Source: Calliopsis andreniformis (taxonomy: Eukaryota; Arthropoda; Insecta; Hymenoptera; Andrenidae). From it: DNA of 64,000 bases. This document shows, piece by piece, positions 25,115 to 37,910 of the stretch. The stretch spans positions 1,922,001 through 1,986,000 of the forward strand of contig NW_027480482.1 of the NCBI RefSeq assembly GCF_051401765.1, given 5' to 3'. Both the position numbers and the translations under genes were made by a program. How positions within the stretch are numbered: position 1 is the first letter of the stretch; each line of letters begins with the position of its first letter. The notes beneath the pieces were generated by a model, which worked only from the letters and a program-made list of their open reading frames with translations, made no database searches and was not told where the DNA came from.

Positions 25115-26189
25115 TACTCAAACCTCAATCCTCATCCCTGAGCCGTCATTCACAATCCTCAATCCTCAATCCTCAATCCTCAACTCTCAATCCTCAATCC
25201 TCAGCCCTCAGTCCTCTAACCTCAATCGTCAACCCCCAGCCCTCATCCTCAATCTTCAATCCTCAATCCTCAATCCTCAATCCCCAATCCTCAATCTTCA
25301 ATCCTCAATACTCTTTCTTCAATCCTCAATCCTCAATCCTCAATCCTCATTATTCAATCATCAACACCCAATCCTCTATCTTGAATCCTCAATCCTCAAT
25401 ACTCAATTCTCAATCCTCAGTCCTCAATCCTCAGACCTCAAACATCAATACTCAGCCCTCAGTCCTCGTCCTCAATCCACAGCCCTCAATCCTCAATCCT
25501 CAACCTTCAATCATCAATATTCAATCTTCAATCCTCAATCCTCAATCCCCAAACCTCAATCCTCAAACCTCAATGTTCAATCCTCAATACTCAATCCTCA
25601 ATCTTCAATCCTCGATCCTCAAACCTCAATCCTCAATCCTCAATCCTCAGTCCTCAAACCACAATCCTGAATCCTCAATCCTGAATCCTCAATCTTCAGC
25701 ACTCAGTCCTCAACAATCAGTTGTCAATCCTCAATCCTCAATAGAATATCCTCAGTTCAGAGTTTTCAATACGCAATACTCAGTCTGCAATCTTCAAACC
25801 ACTATCCACAATCATCAGTTCTCATCACTCAACCCTCTACACTCAGTCCTCAATGCTCAATCCTCAATCCTCAATTCTCAATCTTCAATCCTCAATACTG
25901 AATCTTCAATCCACAATCCTCAATCCTCAATACTGAATCCTCAACCCTCAATCTTCAATCCTCAGTCCCCAATCCTCAATCTTCAATCCTCAATACTCAA
26001 TCCTCAATCCTCAATCCTCAATCCTCAACCCTCAATCCTGAATACTCAATCTTCAATCCTCAATCCTCAATCCTCAATCCTCAATCCTCAATTCTCAATC
26101 ATCTATCCTCAATCTTCAATACTCAATCCTCAATCCCCAATCCTCAATCCTCAATACTCAACCATCAATCCTCAGTTCTCAATACTCAA

Positions 26190-26217
26190 TAGAATATCCT
26201 GAATTCACAGGGTTCTG
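26190..26217. repeat. B element, incomplete inverted repeat
   Basis: Third copy of the 15941 form with a further change (GGGTTCTG in place of GGGTTCTA); 485 bp after the A at 25705. Confidence 0.78.
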
Positions 26218-27159
26218 TACTCAAACCTCAATCCTCAGCCCTGAGCCCTCATTCACAATCCTCAATCCTCAATCCTCAATCCTCAATTCTCAATCCTCAA
26301 TCCTCAGCCCTCAGTCCTCAAACCTCAATCCTCAACCCTCAGCCCACATCCTCAATCTTCAATCCTCAATCCTCAATCCTCAATCCCCAATCCTCAATCT
26401 TCAATCCTCAATACTCTTTCTTCAATCCTCAATCCTCAATCCTCAATCCTCAATCCTCATTCTTCAATCCTGAATACCCAATCCTCAATCTTCAATCCTC
26501 AATCCTCAATCCTCAATTCTCAATCCTCAATCCTCAATCCTCAGACCTCAAACATCAATACTCAGCCCTCAGTCCTCGTCCTCAATCCACAACACTCAAT
26601 CCTCAATCCTCAATCTTCAATCCTCAATCCTCAATCCTCCATCCTCAATCCTGATTCTTCAATCCTCAATACCCAATCCTCAATCTTCAATCCTCAATCC
26701 TCAATCCTCAATTCTCAATCCTCAATCCTCAATCCTCAGTCCTCGAACCTCAATTCTGAATCCGCATTCCTGAATCCTCAATCTTCAGCCCGCAGTCATC
26801 AACAATTAGTTGTCAATCCTCAATCCCCAATAGAATATCCTCAGTTCGCAGTTTTCAATACTCAATACTCAATCTGCAATCGTCAAACCACTATCCACAA
26901 TCACCAATTCTCATCACTCAAACCCCAACACTCAGTCCTCAGTGCTCAATCCTCAATCCTCAATTCTCAATCTTCAATCCTCAATACTGAATCTTCAATC
27001 CACAATCCTCAATCCTCAATACTCAATCCTCAATCCTCAATCTTCAATCCTCAGTCCCCAATCCTCAATCTTCAATCCTCCATACTCAATCCTCAATCCT
27101 CAATCCTCAGTCCTCAATCCTCAATGCTCAAACATCAATCCTCAATTCTCAATACTCAA

Positions 27160-27187
27160 TAGAATATCCTGAATTCTCAGGATTCTA
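27160..27187. repeat. B element, full inverted repeat
   Basis: Third copy of the 16911 form; 366 bp after the A at 26794. Confidence 0.88.
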
Positions 27188-27942
27188 TACTCAAACCTCA
27201 ATCCTCAACGCTGAGCCCTCATTCACAATCCTCAATCCTCAATCCTCAATCCTCAATTCTCAATCCTCAATCCTCAGCCCTCAGTCCTCAAACCTCAATC
27301 CTCAGCCCTCAGTCCTCAAACCTCAATCCTCAACCCTCAGACCTCATCCTCAATCTTCAATCCTCAATCCTCAATCCTCAATCCCCAATCCTCAATCTTC
27401 AATCCTCAATACTCAATCTTCTATCCTCAATCCTCAATCCTCAATCCTCAATCCTCATTCTTCAATCCTCAATACCGAATCCTCAATCTTCAATCGTCAA
27501 TCCTCAATCCTCAATTCTCAATCCTCAACCCTCAGTCCTCAGTCCTCAAACCTCAATCCTCAACCCTCAGCCCTCATCCTCAATCTTCAATCCTCAATCC
27601 TCAATCCTCAATCCTCAATCCTCAAACTTCAATCCTCAATGCTCAATCTTCAATCCTCAATCCTCAATTCTCAATCCTCAACCCTCAATCCTCAATCCTC
27701 AATCCTCAATCCTCAATCCTGAATACCCAATCTTCAATCCTCAATCCTCAATCCTCAAACCTCAATTCTCAATCCTCAATCCTCAATCCCCAGTCCTCGA
27801 ACCTCAATTCTGAATCCGCATTCCTGAATCCTCAATCTTCATCCCTCAGTCATCAACAATTAGTTGTCAATCCTCAATCCTCAATAGAATATCCTCAATT
27901 CACAGGTTTCAATACTCAATACTCAATCTGCAATCTTCAAAC

Positions 27943-29620
27943 TTCTATCCACAATCAGCAATTCTCATCACTCAACCCTCAGCACTCAGTCCTCAATGCT
28001 CAATACTCAATCCTCAATCCTCTATCTTCAATCCTCAATACTGAATCTTCAATCCTGAATCATCAATCCTCAATACTCAATCCTCAATCCTCAATCTTCA
28101 ACACTCAGTCCCCAATCCTCAATCTTCAATCCTCAATACTCAATCCTCAATCCTCAATCCTCAATCCTCAATCCTCAATCCTGAATACTCAATCTTCAAT
28201 CCTCAATCCTCAATCCTCAATCCTCAATCCTCAATCATCAATCATCAATCCTCAATCCTCAATCCTCAGACCTCAAACATCAATACTCAGCCCTCAGTCC
28301 TCGTCCTCAATCCACAACACTCAATCCTCAATCCTCAATCTTCAATCCTCAATCCTCAATCCTCAATCCTCAATCCTCATTCTTCAATCCTCAATCCTCA
28401 ATCCTCAATCCTCAACCCTCAATCCTCAATCCTCAATCCTCAATCTTCAATCCTCAATCCTCAAACCTCAATCCTCATTGTTCAATCCTCAATACCCAAT
28501 CCTCAATCATCAATCCTCAATCCTCAATCCTCAATTCTCAATCCTCAATCCTCAATCCTCAGACCACAAACATCAATACTCAGCCCTCAGTCCTCGTCCT
28601 CAATCCACAACACTCAATCCTCAATCCTCAATCTTCAATCCTCAATCCTCAATCCTCAATCCTCAATCCTCAATCCTCATTCTTCAATCCTCAATACCCA
28701 ATCCTCAATCTTCAATCCTCAATCCTCAATCCTCAATTCTCAACCCCAATCCTCAATCCTCAGTCCTCGAACCTCAATTCTGAATCCGCATTCCTGAATC
28801 CTCAATCTTCAGCCCTCAGTCATCAACAATCAGTTGTCAATCCTCAATCCTCAATAGAATATCCTCAATTCGCAGTTTTCAATACTCAATACTCAATCTG
28901 CAATCTTCAAACCACTATCCACAATCATCAATTCTCATCACTCAAACCTCAACACTCAGTCCTCAATGCTCAATCCTCAATCCTCAATTCTCAATCTTCA
29001 ATCCTCAATACTGAATCTTCAATCCACAATCCTCAATCCTCAATACTCAATCCTCAATCCTCAATCTTCAATCCTCAGTCCCCAATCCTCAATCTTCAAT
29101 CCTCAATACTTAATCCTCAATCCTCAATCCTCAATCCTCAACCCTCAATCCTGAATACTCAATCTTCAATCCTCAATCCTCAATCCTCAATCCACAATCC
29201 TCAATCATCAATCCTCAATCTTCAATACTCAATCCTCTATCCTCAATCCTCAATCCTCAATACTCAAACATCAATCCTCAATTCTCAATACTCAATAGAA
29301 TATCCTGAATTCTCAGGATTCTATACTCAAACCTCAATCCTCAACCCTGAGCCCTCATTCACAATCGTCAATCCTCAATCCTCAATCCTCAATTCTCAAT
29401 CCTCAATCCTCAGCCCTCAGTCCTCAAACCTCAATCCTCAACCCTCAGACCTCATCCTCAATCTTCAATCCTCAATCCTCAATCCTCAATCCCCAATCCT
29501 CAATCTTCAATCCTCAATACTCAATCTTCAATCCTCAATCCTCAATCCTCAACCCTCAATCCTCAATCCTCAATCCTCAATCCTCAATCCTGAATATTCA
29601 ATCTTCAATCCTCAATCCTC
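27943..29620. repeat. Transition block with doubled C element
   Basis: Heptamer array between the 5-kb and 3.2-kb unit families. C elements at 28268 and 28561 are 293 bp apart and their flanks match, so a short local duplication is likely. One A element at 28818 and one B at 29296 (478 bp). Nothing else stands out. Confidence 0.8.
29296..29323. repeat. B element, full inverted repeat
   Basis: Complete arms and GAATTC; 478 bp after the A at 28818. No B' partner. Confidence 0.88.
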
Positions 29621-30203
29621 AATCCTCAAACCTCAATTCTCAATCCTCAATCCTCAATCCTCAGTCCTCGAACCTCAATTCTGAATCCGCATTCCTGAAT
29701 CCTCAATCTTCAGCCCTCAGTCATCAACAATCAGTTGTCAATCCTCAATCCTCAATAGAATATCCTTAATTCACAGATTTCAATACTCAATACTCAATCT
29801 GCAATCTTCAAACTTCTATCCACAATCATCAATTCTCATCACTCAACCCTCAACACTCAGTCCTCAATGCTCAATCCTCAATCCTCAATCCTCAATCTTC
29901 AATCCTCAATACTGAATCCTCAATCCTCAATCCTCAATCCTCAATACTCAATCCTCAATACTCAATCTTCAACACTCAGTCCCCAATCCTCAATCTTCAA
30001 TCCTCAATACTCAATCCTCAATACTCAATCCTCAATCCTCAAACCTCAATCCTGAATACTCAATCTTCAATCCTCAATCCTCAATCCTCAATCCTCAAAC
30101 CTCAATCCTCAACCATCAATCCTCAATCTTCAATACTCAATCCTCAATCCTCAATCCTCAATCCTCAATACTCAACCATCAATCCTCAATTCTCAATACT
30201 CAA

Positions 30204-30398
30204 TAGAATATCCTGAATTCTCAGGATTCTATACTCAAACCTCAATCCTCAGCCTTGAGCCCTCATACACAATCCTCAATCCTCAATCCTCAATCCTCAA
30301 TTCTCAATCCTCAATCCCCAATCCTCAATCCTCAATACTCAACCATCAATCCTCAATTCTCAATACTCAATAGAATATCCTTAATTCTCAGGATTCTA
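30204..30398. repeat. B-B' pair
   Basis: B at 30204, B' at 30371, 167 bp apart; 485 bp after the A at 29719. Downstream AGCCTTG replaces AGCCCTG, and ATACAC replaces the 6-bp ATTCAC. Confidence 0.9.
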
Positions 30399-31002
30399 TA
30401 CTCAAACCTCAATCCTCATCCCTGAGCCCTCATTCACAATTCACAATCCTCAATCCTCAATCCTCAATCCTCAACTCTCAATCCTCAATCCTCAGCCCTC
30501 AGTCCTCAAACCTCAATCGTCAACCCTCAGCCCTCATCCTCAATCTTCAATCCTCAATCCTCAATCCTCAATCCCCAATCCTCAATCTTCAATCCTCAAT
30601 ACTCTTTCTTCAATCCTCAATCCTCAATCCTCAATCCTCAATCCTCATTCTTCAATCATCAATACCCAATCCTCTATCTTCAATCCTCAATCCTCAATAC
30701 TCAATTCTCAATCCTCAATCCTCAATCCTCAGACCTCAAACATCAATACTCAGCCCTCAGTCCTCGTCCTCAATCCACAGCCCTCAAACCTCAATCCTCA
30801 ACCTTCAATCATCAATATTCAATCTTCAATCCCCAATCCTCAATCCCCAATCCTCAATCCTCAAACCTCAATGTTCAATCCTCAATACTCAATCCTCAAT
30901 CTTCAATCCTCAATCCTCAAACCTCAATCCTCAATCCTCAATCCTCAGTCCTCAAACCACAATCCTGAATCCTAAATCCTGAATCCTCAATCTTCAGCAC
31001 TC

Positions 31003-31296
31003 AGTCCTCAACAATCAGTTGTCAATCCTCAATCCTCAATAGAATATCCTCAGTTCAGAGTTTTCAATACGCAATACTCAGTCTGCAATCTTCAAATATC
31101 TATCCACAAACATCAATTCTCATCACGCAACCCTCAACACTCAGTCCCCAATCCTCAATCTTCAATCCTGAATCCTCAATCCTCAATAGAATATCATCAA
31201 TTCACACCTTTCAATACTCAATACTCAACCTGCAATCTTCAAATCTCTATCCACAAACATCAATTCTCATCACTCAACCCTCAACACTCAGTCCCC
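31003..31296. repeat. A-A dimer
   Basis: Two A elements exactly 147 bp apart (AATAGAA at 31038 and 31185). The first has the CAGAG/AATACGC left half and AAATATC at heptamer 14. In the second, heptamers 1-5 are near-canonical, heptamer 9 differs (CACACCTTTC context), and AAATCTC follows at 14. Confidence 0.87.
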
Positions 31297-31500
31297 AATC
31301 CTCAATCTTAAATCCTCAATCATCAAGCCTCAATCCTCAATTCTCAATCTTTAATCCCCAATACTCAATCTTCAATCCTCAATCCTCAATCCTCAATCCT
31401 CAATCCACAATCCTCAATCCTCAATCCTCATTCTTCAATCCTCAATACCCAATCCTCAATCTTCAATCCTCAATCCTCAATCCTCAATTCTCAATCCTCA

Positions 31501-32811
31501 ATCCTCAGTCCTCAGTCCTCAGTCCTCAAACCTCAATCCTCAACCCTCAGCCCTCATGCTCAATCTTCAATCCTCAATCCTCAATCCTCAATCCTCAATC
31601 CTCAAACTTCAATCCTCAATGCTCAGTCTTCAATCCTCAATCCTCAATTCTCAATCCTCAACCCTCAATCCTCAATCCTCAATCCTCAATCCTCAATCCT
31701 GAATACTCAATCTTCAATCCTCAATCCTCAATTCTCAAACCTCAATTCTCAATCCTCAATCTTCAATCCTCAGTCCTCGAACCTCAATTCTGAATCCGCA
31801 TTCCTGAATCCTCAATCTTCAGCCCTCAGTCATCAACAATCAGTTGTCAATCCTCAATCCTCAATAGAATATCCTTAATTCACAGATTTCAATACTCAAT
31901 ACTCAATCTGCAATCTTCAAACTTCTATCCACAATCATCAATTCTCATCACTCAACCCTCAACACTCAGTCCTCAATGCTCAATCCTCAATCCTCAATCC
32001 TCAATCTTCAATCCTCAATACTGAATCCTCAATCCTCAATCCTCAATCCTCAATACTCAATCCTCAATACTCAATCTTCAACACACAGTCCCCAATCCTC
32101 AATCTTCAATCCTCAATACTCAATCCTCAATACTCAATCCTCAATCCTCAAACCTCAATCCTGAATACTCAATCTTCAATCCTCAATCCTCAATCCTCAA
32201 TCCTCAAACCTCAATCCTCAACCATCAATCCTCAATCTTCAATACTCAATCCTCAATCCTCAATCCTCAATCCTCAATACTCAACCATCAATCCTCAATT
32301 CTCAATACTCAATAGAATATCCTGAATTCTCAGGATTCTATACTCGAACCTCAATCCTCAGCCCTGAGCCCTCATTCACAATCCTCAATCCTCAATCCTC
32401 AATCCTCAATTCTCAATCCTCAATCCCCAATCCTCAATCCTCAATACTCAACCATCAATCCTCAATTCTCAATACTCAATAGAATATCCTTAATTCTCAG
32501 GATTCTATACTCAAACCTCAATCCTCATCCCTGAGCCCTCATTCACAATCCTCAATCCTCAATCCTCAATCCTCAACTCTCAATCCTCAATCGTCAGCCC
32601 TCAGTCCTCAAACCTCAATCGTCAACCCTCAGCCCTGATCCTCAATCTTCAATCCTCAATCCTCAATCCTCAATCCCCAATCCTCAATCTTCAATCCTCA
32701 ATACTCTTTCTTCAATCCTCAATCCTCAATCCTCAATCCTCAATCCTCATTCTTCAATCATCAATACCCAATCCTCTATCTTCAATCCTCAATCCTCAAT
32801 ACTCAATTCTC
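31501..32811. repeat. A/B satellite between the two 3.2-kb copies
   Basis: Contains an A at 31828 and a B-B' pair at 32313/32480. The stretch from about 31990 to 32640 recurs at about 34692-35340 (offset 2,702 bp), including the rare AGCCCTG-ATCCTC string at 32633/35336. Confidence 0.82.
32313..32507. repeat. B-B' pair
   Basis: B at 32313, B' at 32480, 167 bp apart; 485 bp after the A at 31828. The heptamer string after B has TCGAACC in place of TCAAACC. Confidence 0.9.
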
Positions 32812-33394
32812 AATCCTCAAACCTCAATTCTCAATCCTCAATCCTCAATCCTCAGTCCTCGAACCTCAATTCTGAATCCGCATTCCTGAATCCTCAATCT
32901 TCAGCCCTCAGTCATCAACAATCAGTTGTCAATCCTCAATCCTCAATAGAATATCCTTAATTCACAGATTTCAATACTCAATACTCAATCTGCAATCTTC
33001 AAACTTCTATCCACAATCATCAATTCTCATCACTCAACCCTCAACACTCAGTCCTCAATGCTCAATCCTCAATCCTCAATCCTCAATCTTCAATCCTCAA
33101 TACTGAATCTTCAATCCTCAATCCTCAATCCTCAATACTCAATCCTCAATACTCAATCTTCAACACTCAGTCCCCAATCCTCAATCTTCAATCCTCAATA
33201 CTCAATCCTCAATACTCAATCCTCAATCCTCAAACCTCAATCCTGAATACTCAATCTTCAATCCTCAATCCTCAATCCTCAATCCTCAAACCTCAATCCT
33301 CAACCATCAATCCTCAATCTTCAATACTCAATCCTCAATCCTCAATCCTCAATCCTCAATACTCAACCATCAATCCTCAATTCTCAATACTCAA

Positions 33395-33589
33395 TTGAAT
33401 ATCCTGAATTCTCAGGATTCTATACTCAAACCTCAATCCTCAGCCTTGAGCCCTCATTCACAATCCTCAATCCTCAATCCTCAATCCTCAATTCTCAATC
33501 CTCAATCCCCAATCCTCAATCCTCAATACTCAACCATCAATCCTCAATTCCCAATACTCAATAGAATATCCTTAATTCTCAGGATTCTA
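33395..33589. repeat. B-B' pair with left-arm mutation
   Basis: B at 33395 reads TTGAATAT where others read TAGAATAT, removing one stem pair; B' at 33562 is ordinary. Spacing is still 167 bp, and 485 bp after the A at 32910. The change also removes the TAG stop that normally closes + frames here. Confidence 0.88.
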
Positions 33590-34193
33590 TACTCAAACCT
33601 CAATCCTCATCCCTGAGCCCTCATTCACAATTCACAATCCTCAATCCTCAATCCTCAATCCTCAACTCTCAATCCTCAATCCTCAGCCCTCAGTCCTCAA
33701 ACCTCAATCGTCAACCCTCAGCCCTCATCCTCAATCTTCAATCCTCAATCCTCAATCCTCAATCCCCAATCCTCAGTCTTCAATCCTCAATAGTCTTTCT
33801 TCAATTCTCAATCCTGAATCCTCAATCCTCAATCCTCATTCTTCAATCATCAATACCCAATCCTCTATCTTCAATCCTCAATCCTCAATACTCAATTCTC
33901 AATCCTCAATCCTCAATCCTCAGACCTCAAACATCAATACTCAGCCCTCAGTCCTCGTCCTCGATCCACAGCCCTCAATCCTCAATCCTCAACCTTCAAT
34001 CATCAATATTCAATCTTCAATCCCCAATCCTCAATCCCCAATCCTCAATCCTCAAACCTCAATGTTCAATCCTCAATACTCAATCCTCAATCTTCAATCC
34101 TCAATCCTCAAACCTCAATCCTCAATCCTCAATCCTCAGTCCTCAAACCACAATCCTGAATCCTAAATCCTGAATCCTCAATCTTCAGCACTC

Positions 34194-34487
34194 AGTCCTC
34201 AACAATCAGTTGTCAATCCTCAATCCTCAATAGAATATCCTCAGTTCAGAGTTTTCAATACGCAATACTCAGTCTGCAATCTTCAAATATCTAGCCACAA
34301 ACATCAATTCTCATCACGCAACCCTCAACACTCAGTCCCCAATCCTCAATCTTCAATCCTGAATCCTCAATCCTCAATAGAATATCATCAATTCACACAT
34401 TTCAATACTCAATACTCAACCTGCAATCTTCAAATCTCTATCCACAAACATCAATTCTCATCACTCAACCCTCAACACTCAGTCCCC
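34194..34487. repeat. A-A dimer
   Basis: AATAGAA at 34229 and 34376, 147 bp apart; copy of the 31003 dimer. Confidence 0.87.
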
Positions 34488-35014
34488 AATCCTCAATCTT
34501 AAATCCTCAATCATCAAGCCTCAATCCTCAATTCTCAATCTTTAATCCCCAATACTCAATCTTCAATCCTCAATCCTCAATCCTCAATCCTCAATCCACA
34601 ATCCTCAATCCTCAATCCTCATTCTTCAATCCTCAATACCCAATCCTCAATCTTCAATCCTCAATCCTCAATCCTCAATTCTCAATCCTCAATCCTCAAT
34701 CCTCAATCTTCAATCCTCAATACTGAATCCTCAATCCTCAATCCTCAATCCTCAATACTCAATCCTCAATACTCAATCTTCAACACACAGTCCCCAATCC
34801 TCAATCTTCAATCCTCAATACTCAATCCTCAATACTCAATCCTCAATCCTCAAACCTCAATCCTGAATACTCAATCTTCAATCCTCAATCCTCAATCCTC
34901 AATCCTCAAACCTCAATCCTCAACCATCAATCCTCAATCTTCAATACTCAATCCTCAATCCTCAATCCTCAATCCTCAATACTCAACCATCAATCCTCAA
35001 TTCTCAATACTCAA

Positions 35015-35209
35015 TAGAATATCCTGAATTCTCAGGATTCTATACTCAAACCTCAATCCTCAGCCCTGAGCCCTCATTCACAATCCTCAATCCTCAATCC
35101 TCAATCCTCAATTCTCAATCCTCAATCCCCAATCCTCAATCCTCAATACTCAACCATCAATCCTCAATTCTCAATACTCAATAGAATATCCTTAATTCTC
35201 AGGATTCTA
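35015..35209. repeat. B-B' pair
   Basis: B at 35015, B' at 35182, 167 bp apart. Followed by AGCCCTC and an AATCGTC-GACCCTC string seen nowhere else in the window. Confidence 0.9.
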
Positions 35210-36022
35210 TACTCAAACCTCAATCCTCATCCCTGAGCCCTCATTCACAATCCTCAATCCTCAATCCTCAATCCTCAACACTCAATCCTCAATCCTCAGC
35301 CCTCAGTCCTCAAACCTCAATCGTCGACCCTCAGCCCTGATCCTCAATCTTCAATCCTCAATACTCAATCCTCATTACTCAATCCTCAATCCTCAAACCT
35401 CAATCCTGAATACTCAATCTTCAATCCTCAATCCTCAATCCTCAATCCTCAGACCTCAATCCTCAACCATCAATCCTCAATCTTCAATCCTCAATCCTCA
35501 ATACTCAATTCTCAATCCTCAATCCTCAATCCTCAGACCTCAATCATCAATACTCAGCCCTCAGTCCTCGTCCTCAATCCACAGCCCTCAATCCTCAATC
35601 CTCAACCTTCAATCATCAATATTCAATCTTCAATCCTCAATCCTCAATCCCCAATCCTCAATCCTCAAACCTCAATGTTCAATCCTCAATACTCAATCCT
35701 CAATCTTCAATCCTCAATCCTCAAACCTCAATCCTCAATCCTCAATCCTCAGACCTCAAACATCAATACTCAGCCCTCAGTCCTCGTCCTCGATCCACAG
35801 CCCTCAATCCTCAATCCTCAACCTTCAATCATCAATATTCAATCTTCAATCCCCAATCCTCAATCCCCAATCCTCAATCCTCAAACCTCAATGTTCAATC
35901 CTCAATACTCAATCCTCAATCTTCAATCCTCAATCCTCAAACCTCAATCCTCAATCCTCAATCCTCAGTCCTCAAACCACAATCCTGAATCCTAAATCCT
36001 GAATCCTCAATCTTCAGCACTC

Positions 36023-36316
36023 AGTCCTCAACAATCAGTTGTCAATCCTCAATCCTCAATAGAATATCCTCAGTTCAGAGTTTTCAATACGCAATACTCA
36101 GTCTGCAATCTTCAAATATCTAGCCACAAACATCAATTCTCATCACGCAACCCTCAACACTCAGTCCCCAATCCTCAATCTTCAATCCTGAATCCTCAAT
36201 CCTCAATAGAATATCATCAATTCACACCTTTCAATACTCAATACTCAACCTGCAATCTTCAAATCTCTATCCACAAACATCAATTCTCATCACTCAACCC
36301 TCAACACTCAGTCCCC
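36023..36316. repeat. A-A dimer
   Basis: AATAGAA at 36058 and 36205, 147 bp apart. The next full A element is not until 39728, the longest A-free stretch in the window. Confidence 0.87.
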
Positions 36317-36843
36317 AATCCTCAATCTTAAATCCTCAATCATCAAGCCTCAATCCTCAATTCTCAATCTTTAATCCCCAATACTCAATCTTCAATCCTC
36401 AATCCTCAATCCTCAATCCTCAATCCACAATCCTCAATCCTCAATCCTCATTCTTCAATCCTCAATACCCAATCCTCAATCTTCAATCCTCAATCCTCAA
36501 TCCTCAATTCTCAATCCTCAATCCTCAATCCTCAATCTTCAATCCTCAATACTGAATCCTCAATCCTCAATCCTCAATCCTCAATACTCAATCCTCAATA
36601 CTCAATCTTCAACACACAGTCCCCAATCCTCAATCTTCAATCCTCAATACTCAATCCTCAATACTCAATCCTCAATCCTCAAACCTCAATCCTGAATACT
36701 CAATCTTCAATCCTCAATCCTCAATCCTCAATCCTCAAACCTCAATCCTCAACCATCAATCCTCAATCTTCAATACTCAATCCTCAATCCTCAATCCTCA
36801 ATCCTCAATACTCAACCATCAATCCTCAATTCTCAATACTCAA

Positions 36844-36871
36844 TAGAATATCCTGAATTCTCAGGATTCTG
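36844..36871. repeat. B element that has lost its B' partner
   Basis: Left arm intact; the right arm ends TCTG in place of TCTA. Followed by AGCCCTG-AGGGCTC (unique GGG), then a junction at about 36940 replaces the segment that would carry B'. Confidence 0.85.
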
Positions 36872-37066
36872 TACTCAAACCTCAATCCTCAGCCCTGAGG
36901 GCTCATTCACAATCCTCAATCCTCAATCCTCAATCCTCAATCCTCAATACTCAATCCTCAATCCTCAATCCTCAATCATCAATCCTCAATCTTCAATACT
37001 CAATCCTCAATCCTCAATCCTCAATCCTCAATACTCAAACATCAATCCTCAATTCTCAATACTCAA

Positions 37067-37094
37067 TATAATACCCTGAATTCTCAGGATTCTA
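37067..37094. repeat. B element, TATAAT variant
   Basis: Starts TATAATACCCTGA where the usual left arm is TAGAATATCCTGA; right arm intact. The G-to-T change breaks a stem pair. This variant is shared with 43768 and 47048, marking them as one lineage. TATAAT here is a variant heptamer; I see no reason to read it as a promoter. Confidence 0.83.
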
Positions 37095-37910
37095 TACTCA
37101 AACCTCAATCCTCAACCCTGAGCCCTCATTCACAATCCTCAATCCTCAATCCTCAATCCTCAATTCTCTATCCTCAATCCTCAGCCCTCAGTCCTCAAAC
37201 CTCAATCCTCAACCCTCAGACCTCATCCTCAATCTTCAATCCTCAATCCTAAATCCTCAATCCCCAATCCTCAATCTTCAATCCTCAATACACAATCTTC
37301 AATCCTCAATCCTCAATCCTCAATCCTCAATCCTCATTCCTCAATCCTCAATACCCAATCCTCAATCTTCAATCGTCAATCCTCAATCCTCAATTCTCAA
37401 TCCTCAACCCTCAGTCCTCAGTCGTCAAACCTCAATCCTCAACCCTCAGCCCTCATGCTCAATCTTCAATCCTCAATCCTCAATCCTCAATCCTCAATCC
37501 TCAAACTTCAATCCTCAATGCTCAGTCTTCAATCCTCAATCCTCAATTCTCAATCCTCAACCCTCAATCCTCAACCCTCAATCCTCAATCCTCAATCCTG
37601 AATACTCAATCTTCAATCCTCAATCCTCAATCCTCAATCCTCAATCCTCAATCCTCAATCATCAATCCTCAATCTTCAATACTCAATCCTCAACCCTCAA
37701 TCCTCAATCCTCAATCCTCAATCCTCAATCCCCAATCCTCAATCTTCAATCCTCAATCCTGAATACTCAATCTTCAATCCTCAATCCTCAATCCTCAATC
37801 CTCAAACCTCAATCCTCAATCATCAATCCTTAATCTTCAATACTCAATCCTCAATCTTCAATACTCAATCCTCAATACTCAACCATGAATCCTCAATTCT
37901 CAATACTCAA

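Larger units (their letters stand above)
20765..25784. repeat. 5.0-kb higher-order unit, copy 2
   Basis: The offset to copy 1 is 5,229 bp at the start, 5,034 bp after a 195-bp deletion near 21,430, and 5,020 bp after loss of two more heptamers near 23,940. Otherwise the copies differ by rare point changes (AACTCTC at 17710 against AATTCTC; AATCCCC at 17890 against AATCCTC). A elements start at 21579, 22633, 23576 and 24435, with the last A (25705) spanning the right junction; B family at 21170, 21945, 23111, 24040, 24920 and 25087. Confidence 0.93.
25785..27942. repeat. 5-kb higher-order unit, partial copy 3
   Basis: Matches copy 2 at offset 5,020 and then 5,215, because it retains the 195-bp C-containing block (about 26437-26633, C at 26543) missing from copy 2. 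It ends inside the A element starting at 27848, just after heptamer 13: copies 1 and 2 continue AAACCAC, this copy AAACTTC. A elements at 26794 and 27848; B at 26190 and 27160. Confidence 0.9.
29621..31500. repeat. 3.2-kb-offset duplication, copy 1
   Basis: Recurs at 32812-34690 with a constant offset of 3,191 bp, checked at 29670, 29867, 30204, 30371, 30730 and 31100. Contains A at 29719, the B-B' pair at 30204/30371, C at 30731, and an A-A dimer at 31003/31150. Similarity stops where this copy repeats AGTCCTC and copy 2 continues with AATCCTC-AATCTTC. Confidence 0.9.
32812..34690. repeat. 3.2-kb-offset duplication, copy 2
   Basis: Second copy of 29621-31500. Contains A at 32910, the B-B' pair at 33395/33562, C at 33922 and an A-A dimer at 34194/34341. 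Distinguishing change: CTAGCCAC at 34291 where copy 1 has CTATCCAC. Confidence 0.9.
33921..35749. repeat. 1.83-kb tandem unit, copy 1
   Basis: Starts at the C element at 33922 and recurs from 35750 with a constant 1,829-bp offset to about 36939. Contains the A-A dimer at 34194 and the B-B' pair at 35015/35182. Both copies share CTAGCCAC, which sets them apart from the older 31-kb copy and makes this the more recent event. The tail 35340-35749 is extra heptamer array with a C variant at 35535. Confidence 0.88.
35750..36939. repeat. 1.83-kb tandem unit, partial copy 2
   Basis: Matches 33921-35110 at offset 1,829. Contains C at 35751, an A-A dimer at 36023/36170 and a B at 36844. It ends about 68 bp after the B, so the B' is missing. 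Confidence 0.88.

Noticed and set aside
25381..26202. 273-codon open frame, with equivalents near 20553-21182
   Set aside because: Length differs between near-identical copies because one base change (TTCAATCC to TTGAATCC at 25383) supplies an upstream ATG. This is random start gain, not gene conservation.
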